From positions 1-64,000 of the forward strand of contig WRFZ01000178.1 of assembly GCA_009778655.1 (NCBI GenBank): a DNA stretch of 64,000 nucleotides. Direction: 5' to 3'. The position numbers and the translations under genes were made by a program. This document shows positions 1 to 8,166 of the stretch, one piece after another; the stretch's first letter is position 1; every line of letters starts with the position of its first letter. The DNA is from Candidatus Azobacteroides sp. (GTDB lineage: Bacteria > Bacteroidota > Bacteroidia > Bacteroidales > Azobacteroidaceae). Under the pieces are notes generated by a model. That model saw only the letters and a program-made list of their open reading frames with translations. It had not been told where the DNA came from and did no database searches.

Positions 1-192
1 TGCTAAAAAGAGAAAGTAAATGAATGGGACAACGAAAAGAGCCTGAATCACGCTTACATATTCGAATGCAGGAAATATCCACATTTTTAGGGCAAAAGCT
101 AAAAATAAGAATCCGCATCCCATCAATCCATTGATTATTCTTTTTTTCATCTTCTCGGAATATTTATTCAATTGTTTTTCGCCTATTATCAT
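1..192 (-). CDS. Small hydrophobic membrane protein, truncated at window edge (MIIGEKQLNKYSEKMKKRIINGLMGCGFLFLAFALKMWIFPAFEYVSVIQALFVVPFIYFLFLA...); position suggests possible immunity/accessory protein
   Basis: Manual translation of the minus strand from ATG at 192; open to the edge; two predicted hydrophobic segments; lies just downstream of two GG-leader peptide genes. Confidence 0.5.
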   Translation of the reverse strand, partial: MIIGEKQLNKYSEKMKKRIINGLMGCGFLFLAFALKMWIFPAFEYVSVIQALFVVPFIYFLFLA

Positions 193-253
193 ATATCTAT
201 AAATCAAGGATTGAATATAAAATCCAATCCTTGATTTATATAAACCGATTGTT

Positions 254-427
254 TTACAATAAGGGGACGTTAGCATCATTCAGAAGCATCTCTGCTTGTG
301 CAAACATACCAAATGCATAACCTGCGAGCCAACACACTGCTTCAGTTACTTCTGACGCCCCTCCATTTATATTTTCACATTCGCGTTGACTCAACTCAAT
401 TATTTCAAAATTACGATTTGTTTTCAT
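254..427 (-). CDS. Double-glycine leader peptide precursor (57 aa): MKTNRNFEIIELSQRECENINGG|ASEVTEAVCWLAGYAFGMFAQAEMLLNDANVPLL
   Basis: Manual translation; not in the ORF track because it is under 60 aa; leader ends in ...CENINGG typical of C39-processed peptides; adjacent to C39 ABC exporter. Confidence 0.75.
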   Translation of the reverse strand: MKTNRNFEIIELSQRECENINGGASEVTEAVCWLAGYAFGMFAQAEMLLNDANVPLL

Positions 428-464
428 AACGATTGATTTTTATGAATAAATTACTTAATTAAAA

Positions 465-650
465 CTAATTAAAAGACGCATTGTATCCTGCCGCAAACGC
501 AGCACCCGATGAAGAAGGGTTTAAGCATATATCAATCGCAATAGCGAGTAAAACTGCTCCAATCGGGCCCCACACGCCACCATTCACGTTTCCCAATTCG
601 GCATTTTCCATTTCCTTTACGCCATAGGCGTTCAAATCTAAATTTTTCAT
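465..650 (-). CDS. Double-glycine leader peptide precursor (61 aa), bacteriocin-like: leader MKNLDLNAYGVKEMENAELGNVNGG, core VWGPIGAVLLAIAIDICLNPSSSGAAFAAGYNASFN
   Basis: ELxNVNGG leader, small Gly/Ala-rich hydrophobic core; adjacent to C39 ABC exporter. Confidence 0.8.
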   Translation of the reverse strand: MKNLDLNAYGVKEMENAELGNVNGGVWGPIGAVLLAIAIDICLNPSSSGAAFAAGYNASFN

Positions 651-657
651 ACGACTG

Positions 658-688
658 CAAAATTAATTAATTAATACTATATTTCAAA
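658..688 (-). promoter_or_regulatory. Bacteroidetes-type promoter for the 61-aa peptide gene: TTTG-N19-TAATTTTG
   Basis: Plus strand reads caaaatta (658-665) and caaa (685-688), i.e. -7 TAnnTTTG and -33 TTTG on the minus strand with 19-nt spacing. Confidence 0.6.
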
Positions 689-765
689 CAAATTTTGTTT
701 AAAAATCGCCCGAATTTTTCGCGTGCACTCAAATAACCCGTTTGATGCTGCAAATTTAAGCGCAT

Positions 766-1083
766 TCACGGCACAAAAAAAGCCGTAAATGAAAAATTCG
801 TCAAAAATGTAATTCCCGCCGAAATATTTTTTTGATCTTTGTCGGATAAGCGTTGGAAAGTGCAGGAAATGTCAATTTCAAACGGCTCTTTGTAATAATA
901 GGTTTCGTTCCGCCGGGAGTATTCAATCGGCGCTCCCAAGTCTTTCATTTCAACGATAATTTCCCGTAAATGCCGTTCACTGATTCTCATTCGTCGGGCA
1001 AATTCTTCGGGCGTACCTGTACACGAGGCATTAATTAATCGGTGGATTCGTTGCAACAGTTCGATTTGTTTGAATAGGATCAT
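766..1083 (-). CDS. HTH-domain regulator-like protein (105 aa), exporter-locus associated
   Basis: N-terminal HTH (LLQRIHRLINASCTGTPEEFARRMRISERHLREIIVEMKDLGAPIEYSRRNETYYY) resembling HTH_11/DeoR-like winged helix. Confidence 0.65.
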   Translation of the reverse strand: MILFKQIELLQRIHRLINASCTGTPEEFARRMRISERHLREIIVEMKDLGAPIEYSRRNETYYYKEPFEIDISCTFQRLSDKDQKNISAGITFLTNFSFTAFFVP

Positions 1084-1118
1084 ATGAATTATGAATTATA
1101 AATTATGAATTATGAATT
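1084..1118. repeat. AT-rich tandem repeat of a GAATTAT-like heptamer
   Basis: Sequence atgaattatgaattataaattatgaattatgaatt between two genes; same motif recurs at 36178, 36364 and 50095. Confidence 0.8.
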
Positions 1119-3276
1119 AAAGCGTATTTGTTTGGTTGTTCCATAGTTTCCAATACATTCCTTGGGCTTCCGACAGTTGGGCGTGGGTACCGGTTTCCAC
1201 TACTTTCCCTTCTTGTAAGACAATAATATTATCGGCATGCTTAACGGTGCTTAACCTGTGAGCAATGATAACGATTGTTTTCCCTTCCCGGGCCAAATCC
1301 GTTAAAGTCTGTTTGACGTATTGTTCCGAAAGAGTATCCAAGGAGGAAGTCGCTTCGTCGAAAATCAGTAAATCGGGGTCTTTGTACAAAGCACGGGCAA
1401 TGGCAATTCGTTGCCGTTCGCCGCCGGAAAGCGATGCGCCATGCTCGCCGATAAACGTCCCGTAAGATTGAGGCAGGTTTTCGATAAATTCCCGGATGCC
1501 CAATCGTTCGCACAATGCGATGATTTTTTTCATGTCCGGTTCAAAATCGCCCAATGCAATGTTTTCGGTAACGGTTCCGGCAAACAGTTCAATTTGCTGA
1601 GGTACCGAACCGATTCGTTGCCGCAGACTTTCGTTACTGATTTGCGATAAATTGTAGTTCCCGATATAAATATTTCCCGATCGAATGGGATACAGATTTT
1701 GCAACAGTGAAACCAAAGTGGTTTTTCCGGAGCCGCTTTCTCCGACCACGGCTGTCGTTTGCCCTTTCCGAATAGTTAAAGTCAAAGAATCGAACACTTG
1801 TTTCCGTGAACCGTAGCGAAAAGCAACCGCTTGGAAATGAATGTCGCCGACCTCCGCTTTTTCCAATCGAATTTTTTGCGAATCGTCTTCTTCCCGTTCC
1901 AAATCCAGAATCTGAAACAAGCGGTCGGCGGCAATCAACGCATCCTGTATGGTTTGATTGGAAGCGATCAGTTTGCCGACCGGTCCAAGTACGTATCCGA
2001 CCAATGAATAGAAGAGCATTAACGTACCCGGCGTTATTTCTTGATGAATAACCAAGTTACTTCCCGCCCACAATACGGCAATCGTTATTCCCGTTGAAAC
2101 CAATTCGATTCCATTATTGGCAAGAATGGATCCGTAAATGCTTTGATACGTGTTTTTTAATACGTTAACAAAACGAAATTCCGTTTTCAGATTGGCAAAT
2201 GTTTCAACACCGAATTGTTTGATTGTCGAAACCGAATGGAGCGATTCCACCAAATGAGCTTCCAAATCCGCTCCGCTTTCCATGATTTTCCGTTGGTATT
2301 TTTTATTCAAGCGGTTAAAAAGATAGTAAATCAAGAGAAACAAAGGAGCGGATAACAAAGTGATTATCGCTAATTTCCAAGAAAAAATCAGCATGACACC
2401 GATGGTAAACAGTAAAATTAAAAAATTGACTGCCAAATCCAAAGAAACGTTGTTGATAAATACCCGAATTTTCACGGCGTCGTTGATACGGGAAATAATT
2501 TCCCCGACACGCATCGTATCAAAAAAAGACTGAGGTAAAGTAAGCAAGTGCTTGTAATAGCCCAGTATCAGGGAAGCATCTATCCGTTGTCCGGTTTGCA
2601 ATGCCAAAACGCTTTTCATCACGCCGATAAATATTCGCATGACAAGAATCAAGAGCATCACGATACTCATCAGGTTCAATAAATTCACATTCTGATCCGC
2701 TAATACATAATCGGTAATCTTTCCGACATAAACGGACGTAGAAAGTCCGAGGATACTGTAAATAATCGCGCCGAATAGGGCTTGCGTCATAACGCTCTGG
2801 TGCGGTCGTATCAAATCAATAAAGCTTCGTAAAGCGCTCTTTTTTTGATTTCCTCTTTGAAAAGTTTCGTTCGGAAGCATCAATATCAAAACGCCGGTCC
2901 ATTCTTTTTTAAATTCTTCGTGCGTCTTTTTATGCAATTTCCCGTCGCTCGGATCCATTACCGTAATCGTTTGATCTGTGACCTTGCAAATGACGACAAA
3001 ATGTTGCAATTGCTCTTTGACAATGACATGGGCAATCGCCGGTTTGGGAATTTCTTTTAAACATTCATACGGCCCCTTAACTCCTTTGGCTTCAAAACCC
3101 AATTTTTGAGCGGCTTCGATCATTCCCAAGACGTTGGTTCCTTTTTGGTCGGTAAAAGCGTACTGACGAATGCGGGCAATCGGCATTTTCAATCCGTAAT
3201 GAGCGGCAACCGAAGCCAAGCAAGCGGCGCCGCAATCGGTACTGTCGTGTTGTTTTATTTGAATACCTTTTTTCAT
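1117..3276 (-). CDS. Peptidase-domain-containing ABC transporter (C39 bacteriocin-processing exporter)
   Basis: N-terminal C39 motif QHDSTDCGAACLASVAAHYG, HFVV and DPSDG; ABC TM region; Walker A GESGSGKTT, signature LSGGERQR. Confidence 0.95.
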   Translation of the reverse strand: MKKGIQIKQHDSTDCGAACLASVAAHYGLKMPIARIRQYAFTDQKGTNVLGMIEAAQKLGFEAKGVKGPYECLKEIPKPAIAHVIVKEQLQHFVVICKVTDQTITVMDPSDGKLHKKTHEEFKKEWTGVLILMLPNETFQRGNQKKSALRSFIDLIRPHQSVMTQALFGAIIYSILGLSTSVYVGKITDYVLADQNVNLLNLMSIVMLLILVMRIFIGVMKSVLALQTGQRIDASLILGYYKHLLTLPQSFFDTMRVGEIISRINDAVKIRVFINNVSLDLAVNFLILLFTIGVMLIFSWKLAIITLLSAPLFLLIYYLFNRLNKKYQRKIMESGADLEAHLVESLHSVSTIKQFGVETFANLKTEFRFVNVLKNTYQSIYGSILANNGIELVSTGITIAVLWAGSNLVIHQEITPGTLMLFYSLVGYVLGPVGKLIASNQTIQDALIAADRLFQILDLEREEDDSQKIRLEKAEVGDIHFQAVAFRYGSRKQVFDSLTLTIRKGQTTAVVGESGSGKTTLVSLLQNLYPIRSGNIYIGNYNLSQISNESLRQRIGSVPQQIELFAGTVTENIALGDFEPDMKKIIALCERLGIREFIENLPQSYGTFIGEHGASLSGGERQRIAIARALYKDPDLLIFDEATSSLDTLSEQYVKQTLTDLAREGKTIVIIAHRLSTVKHADNIIVLQEGKVVETGTHAQLSEAQGMYWKLWNNQTNTL

Positions 3277-3294
3277 TTTTTATTATCTTGTTTT

Positions 3295-4452
3295 CTATTC
3301 TTCCTTTTGGTTTTGCGTCGGATTCATCCAATCGTCCATTTTTTGATACAGGCAATCCAGCAACGATCGTCTTGTAATCCGGAAATGCGCATTCACCGTC
3401 ATTCCCTTTTTCAATAAACCTTTTACACCGTTTTTTCGTATTAAGTAACTCCTGTCCATGCTGCATTTGACTTTGTAGTAGAACTTATTTCCCGTATTGT
3501 CCGTCAAAAAATCGGAGGATATATCCGTTACTTTTCCGGAGATGCTTCCCCATTCATTGTAATTGAATGAACCGACTTGAATGTTTACCGGCATATTCGT
3601 ACTGATATAACCGATATTGGAAGGGGAAACATCAATTTCGGCATACAGCGTGGAATCGGGACTGACAACCGCCAACAAACTGCCGGATTGAATCATGCTG
3701 CCACGATAAATCCCGCTAAACTGGTCTAAAGTTCCGTTTACCAGACTGACAATCACATAACTGTCTTTTTCTTTCAACTGCTGTTTCAATGAATTGGTCA
3801 TTTCTTCCAAAGAATTGGTATAGGAGTTTAGATCATTTTGCCATTGACTGATTCGGTCGTTTTGCAGAGAAGCCGAGGCATTCCGGTCCTTATCATATTC
3901 GTAACGGTAATTTTCGTATTCTTCGGCGGAAATAACTCCTTTTTCAAACAAGATTTGATTTCGTTCCAAATCTTGTTGGGATTTGGCAAGATTCGTCTCC
4001 TGTTCCTGTTTATGCCGGATAAACAGGGCGTATTCCTGTCGGCGGCTTTCCGAAGCAAAGGAATCGGGCTTTAAGCCTTTGGATAGAAAAGTCAAATCGC
4101 TGATATGTTCCCGCAAATCCCGGATACGTTTTTTCTGATATTCGATTTGAAAATCCGGACTCGTTTGAAGAAAAGTTAAAATCGTGTCGCCTTGACGAAG
4201 CGTTTGTCCTTCCTTGACATAGATAGAATCAATCCGTTCCGTAATACTTGATTTAATTTCCGTCTTTTCACTTATCGGGCGGATAATGCCGGCGTCTTGT
4301 ACCGATATATCCACATAAACAAAAGGCAGAGCGCTGATAGCGAGTACAATGAAAGCGATTACAAGCAGGTAGATTTTCCGGGAGGAAGTAACGTATTTGC
4401 TAAGGTACGTGTCAATTCCGTTTAGAATTAACTCAGAGGGTAGTATATTCAT
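3295..4452 (-). CDS. HlyD family secretion/periplasmic adaptor protein
   Basis: Single N-terminal TM, coiled-coil and barrel-sandwich regions typical of HlyD; immediately upstream of the exporter. Confidence 0.9.
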   Translation of the reverse strand: MNILPSELILNGIDTYLSKYVTSSRKIYLLVIAFIVLAISALPFVYVDISVQDAGIIRPISEKTEIKSSITERIDSIYVKEGQTLRQGDTILTFLQTSPDFQIEYQKKRIRDLREHISDLTFLSKGLKPDSFASESRRQEYALFIRHKQEQETNLAKSQQDLERNQILFEKGVISAEEYENYRYEYDKDRNASASLQNDRISQWQNDLNSYTNSLEEMTNSLKQQLKEKDSYVIVSLVNGTLDQFSGIYRGSMIQSGSLLAVVSPDSTLYAEIDVSPSNIGYISTNMPVNIQVGSFNYNEWGSISGKVTDISSDFLTDNTGNKFYYKVKCSMDRSYLIRKNGVKGLLKKGMTVNAHFRITRRSLLDCLYQKMDDWMNPTQNQKEE

Positions 4453-4502
4453 AAGTTAAAAAATCATGCTTTCAAGTCCCGAAAAAGCAATTTTTAAAAA
4501 TA

Positions 4503-4665
4503 ATAAAGCGTGGGACTATAACTTTATTCGCTTTCGAGGTCTTAGGATACCATTGCTACAAATAGAGTAAGCCCACGCCGTGAGGCGTGAGCGCCGACTA
4601 CTTACTCTTGTAGCTTTTTGAAATTTCCTAAGTTTCGAAAGCAAAAGTAAAAGCTAACGCTTTAT
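4503..4665. other. Long nested stem-loop (163 nt): structured RNA or MITE-like element
   Basis: Nested complementary segments: 4503-4511/4657-4665, 4521-4525/4644-4648, 4530-4537/4635-4642, 4541-4546/4627-4632, 4555-4571/4601-4614 (one 3-nt bulge), 4574-4579/4584-4589 with GTGA loop. Confidence 0.7.
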
Positions 4666-4787
4666 CAAATATGTCTCACTTATATAAAGGCTTTTTACAT
4701 ATTCATTCTTTTTTAATTATTTTTATATTTGAATGAGCCGATACAAAGCTCTTGTGTTTGCAAAAGTACATTTTTTTTTGATATATG

Positions 4788-6785
4788 TCAACGAATATCG
4801 GTAATTAATGATTTCATTTCATTGATCAGCCGGTCTCCCAATTCGGTTTTTTCTTCAATGTGTTGCAGAATCGAAGAAACAAAGGTGTTTTGCTCAAAAA
4901 CGCCTCGCACCTGCTCGAAGTCCAACCGTTGCTCATCATTGTTTCCGTCCGCTCCGAACCCGGTTTGAGCGGAAAGCGAAAATTCTTTTTCGGCATCTTG
5001 ATAAAGAATTTTATCTAATTTTATCACCGCTTCTTTCCAATCTTCAACCAGATGAATAATATCTTCCGGCGTTATCGTATCCGGTTTAAATCCGTAATAC
5101 GATTGAATTTTATCCCAAGCCCATGCCCATTCCAACACATAATAATTTCGGTGAATTTCTTCCAAAATATGATTTATTTCTTTGAGTTTATTGACTTTAC
5201 CCGATTCTATATCGCTTAATAAACGGTCAATTAACATTTTGGGAGCAATTAAACCGGCAATGTCCAACCATTCTCCTAAACCGTCGCTCGTTTCGGGATT
5301 CAATTGTTTTCGGAGCGCTTCGACGGAAGTAAACGGGTGTCCTTTGATTCGGGAAATAATCGAATTACCTAAAAACTTCTTGATAGCAATATGATACAAA
5401 TCAATTCCTTTTTTCAGTGAAGAATTTTTAATGCGGCAACTTTGGTACGAATAATACTCGGAGGTGTATCCGCAAGTTTCCTGTAATCCGTGCAAAATAT
5501 CAATGGCCCGAAACATTTTTTGAATGGTATAGGGACTCAGCAGATTGAAATTGAGTTGATCCAACAGATTCGGATCTTTTCTTTCATCTCTTTTCGGAAA
5601 TTTTTTCGCATCGCGAATCGTTCCTACGCTTCTCAAATTAACACCCGGAACCAAAATGGTTTCGTCTTTACTTTCAATTAAATAGGAAAAAGGCAGATTT
5701 GATGTATCGGAATTTCGGTAATGACGTCCCATAATCAAAGAGAAAGCGCCGATTTTAGCGGGCCATAAAACATAGGAGTCGCTGGTCGTTTTGCCTCCTC
5801 TTTCGATAATTCCTTGATGAATAGGGCCTAATTTGTACATGTGATTGCTTTGATTGGAGCCGGAACCGGCATTCATGAACGAAAACATACCGGCGATCAG
5901 CAGGGTGGACTTGTGATGCGTAACGGTATAAGGTCCGGCGAAAATGGCGCAAGCTTCTCCGTTTTCTCCTTGACAATTACAGAAAAACAAAGAGTCGCGA
6001 GCCGAATACCCATGTCCCAATCGGCAGGATTGTCCCACAAAACAACGGGTTAGCATCGTACCGTCTTCCACATGCGATCCGGAGCAAAGGATAAAATCTT
6101 CGGCGATAACGCCGTATCCCACATGAACCGGGTCGTATTCATTGCTGTTAATGCTTCCGTTTTCCAAACGGCACGCTCCTTCGATGCAGGCATTGTCGCC
6201 TATTTTTACGTTGCGGATGAATCCGGTATTCATAATTTTCACATGGTCGCCGATGGTTCCGATTTCCGAAGCATGTTTATCCGCATAAAAACGAATCATC
6301 TCGCGCAAATGTCGAACCAACTCCGGTCGGTGACGATACAAAGCCAGAATGTAAGCCACATGCGCCGAGAGTTTATCGTTAATCATCACTTCCCGGCCTC
6401 CCGTTTCGTTCAAGACAGCCACTTCCGTACCGTTTCCGAAAGCGGATTTTTCATCCGTAACCAAGCAGTCAAGATTTTGAATTAAAGTGTTATCTCCTAT
6501 CCTGTAATTGGCAATGTAGTTCTGTACGTTTTCTATCAATACATTATCTCCCAATTCGCAATTATGGATGGAAACATTGCGAAGTCCCGCCGTTTTTTTC
6601 AATCCGCCGGAAAAAGTAAATGTTCCGTCGGTTTTTCCGATTTTTATGTTTCCGGAAAAAGATACTTTGCGTATATTCTTCGGGTTAAATTCCGGATGAA
6701 CTTCGATGTCGTTCCAATCGGAAGCCGTACAATCGCGCGATTCCAAAAAGGTAATTTCCTTTGGCGTCAATTTTCTGAATGTCAT
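4788..6785 (-). CDS. DUF4954 family protein (left-handed beta-helix/hexapeptide-like)
   Basis: Recognisable Bacteroidetes family (MTFRKLTPKEITFLESRDCTASDW...), hexapeptide-type repeats (IKIGDNACIEGACRLENGSI). Confidence 0.8.
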   Translation of the reverse strand: MTFRKLTPKEITFLESRDCTASDWNDIEVHPEFNPKNIRKVSFSGNIKIGKTDGTFTFSGGLKKTAGLRNVSIHNCELGDNVLIENVQNYIANYRIGDNTLIQNLDCLVTDEKSAFGNGTEVAVLNETGGREVMINDKLSAHVAYILALYRHRPELVRHLREMIRFYADKHASEIGTIGDHVKIMNTGFIRNVKIGDNACIEGACRLENGSINSNEYDPVHVGYGVIAEDFILCSGSHVEDGTMLTRCFVGQSCRLGHGYSARDSLFFCNCQGENGEACAIFAGPYTVTHHKSTLLIAGMFSFMNAGSGSNQSNHMYKLGPIHQGIIERGGKTTSDSYVLWPAKIGAFSLIMGRHYRNSDTSNLPFSYLIESKDETILVPGVNLRSVGTIRDAKKFPKRDERKDPNLLDQLNFNLLSPYTIQKMFRAIDILHGLQETCGYTSEYYSYQSCRIKNSSLKKGIDLYHIAIKKFLGNSIISRIKGHPFTSVEALRKQLNPETSDGLGEWLDIAGLIAPKMLIDRLLSDIESGKVNKLKEINHILEEIHRNYYVLEWAWAWDKIQSYYGFKPDTITPEDIIHLVEDWKEAVIKLDKILYQDAEKEFSLSAQTGFGADGNNDEQRLDFEQVRGVFEQNTFVSSILQHIEEKTELGDRLINEMKSLITDIR

Positions 6786-6841
6786 TAGTTTTGTTTAATT
6801 TAGTTTTGTTTTACTTAACGTTTTATTATTTTTTCAATCGT

Positions 6842-8086
6842 TCAATCCTCTATTCCTTCGATTTCTTCATGCGCTTGATAAAGAAAATCGTTATACGGAA
6901 ACCGTTGGACATGAATTTCCCGGACTTTCCGATACAACAGCGATTTCAGTTCTTCTATGTTTTGTTTTTCTTTTGCCGATATAAAAACGCAATTTTCGTG
7001 GAGTTTGTTCATCCAAGTCTGTTTCAGTTCCTCCAGTGAAATATTTTCTTTGGTTTTCGGCGTTAAATCGTCAAATTCTTTTTCGATATAAGAAAAAGCG
7101 TCTATTTTGTTGAAAACGATAAGAAACGGTTTTTCTTCTTTATTTATATCGTTCAAAGTCTGTGTAACCACTTGAATCTGTTCCTCAAATGACGGATGAG
7201 CAATGTCAACCACATGCACCAGCAAATCCGCTTCGCGCACTTCGTCCAACGTAGATTTGAACGATTCGATTAATTCGGTGGGCAATTTACGGATAAAACC
7301 GACGGTATCGGTCAATAGAAAAGCCAGATTGTCAATCGTTACCTTACGAACGGTCGTATCCAAGGTGGCAAACAATTTATTTTCGGCGAAAATGTCCGAT
7401 TTACTCAGTAAATTCATCAGCGTTGATTTTCCGACATTGGTATATCCCACCAACGCTACGCGAACCATTTTTCCACGATTTTGTCTTTGCGTGAATTTTT
7501 GCCGGTCAATTTCTTTTAAATCGCTTTTGAGTTTTGAAATTTTATTCAAGATAATCCGGCGGTCGGTTTCCAACTGAGTTTCACCCGGGCCGCGCATCCG
7601 AAATCCGCTGCTTCCGCCTCCGCTTTGTCGCTCAAGGTGCGTCCACAGTCGTTTCAATCGAGGCAACATATAATTGTATTGCGCTAATTCGACTTGAGTT
7701 TTGGCATGAGCCGTTTGAGCGCGTGCGGCAAAAATATCGAGAATCAAAGCGGTTCGATCCATTACCCGAATTTTCAATGCCGCTTCCAGATTTCGCAATT
7801 GTTTGGGGCTTAATTCATCGTCAAAAATCGCCAAACTGATCGCATGTTCTTCGTTTTCCGTATATTCTTTGATTTCCTGTAATTTACCGGAACCGACAAA
7901 TGTAACCGAGTTAGGCATATCCAATCGTTGAGTAAAACGCTTAACCGCCCGGATACCGGCAGTGGTTGTCAGAAAATCCAATTCATTCAGATATTCTTTA
8001 ACCTTCGACTCATTTTGTTCCGGAGTAATTAAGCCAACCAATACCGCATTTTCGGTTTCCGCTTGAGTAATTATAAAATCTTTCAT
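6842..8086 (-). CDS. hflX: GTPase HflX
   Basis: GGGSSGFRMRGPGETQLETDRR, G1 GYTNVGKST, DTVGFIRKLP; ATG at 8086 preferred over the TTG at 8098 in the track. Confidence 0.95.
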   Translation of the reverse strand: MKDFIITQAETENAVLVGLITPEQNESKVKEYLNELDFLTTTAGIRAVKRFTQRLDMPNSVTFVGSGKLQEIKEYTENEEHAISLAIFDDELSPKQLRNLEAALKIRVMDRTALILDIFAARAQTAHAKTQVELAQYNYMLPRLKRLWTHLERQSGGGSSGFRMRGPGETQLETDRRIILNKISKLKSDLKEIDRQKFTQRQNRGKMVRVALVGYTNVGKSTLMNLLSKSDIFAENKLFATLDTTVRKVTIDNLAFLLTDTVGFIRKLPTELIESFKSTLDEVREADLLVHVVDIAHPSFEEQIQVVTQTLNDINKEEKPFLIVFNKIDAFSYIEKEFDDLTPKTKENISLEELKQTWMNKLHENCVFISAKEKQNIEELKSLLYRKVREIHVQRFPYNDFLYQAHEEIEGIED

Positions 8087-8166
8087 TTTTGGTTTCAAAA
8101 AATAATCGTTGCAAAATTACAATTTTTCGGGATATAATCGTATCTTTGCATTTTAAAAAATTAGAA

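Noticed and set aside
6842-8098. TTG start for HflX at 8098 and similar upstream non-ATG starts (38591, 50081, 57154, 60036)
   Set aside because: In-frame ATG codons just downstream fit better; at 38591 and 50081 the track start overlaps a TAnnTTTG promoter element.
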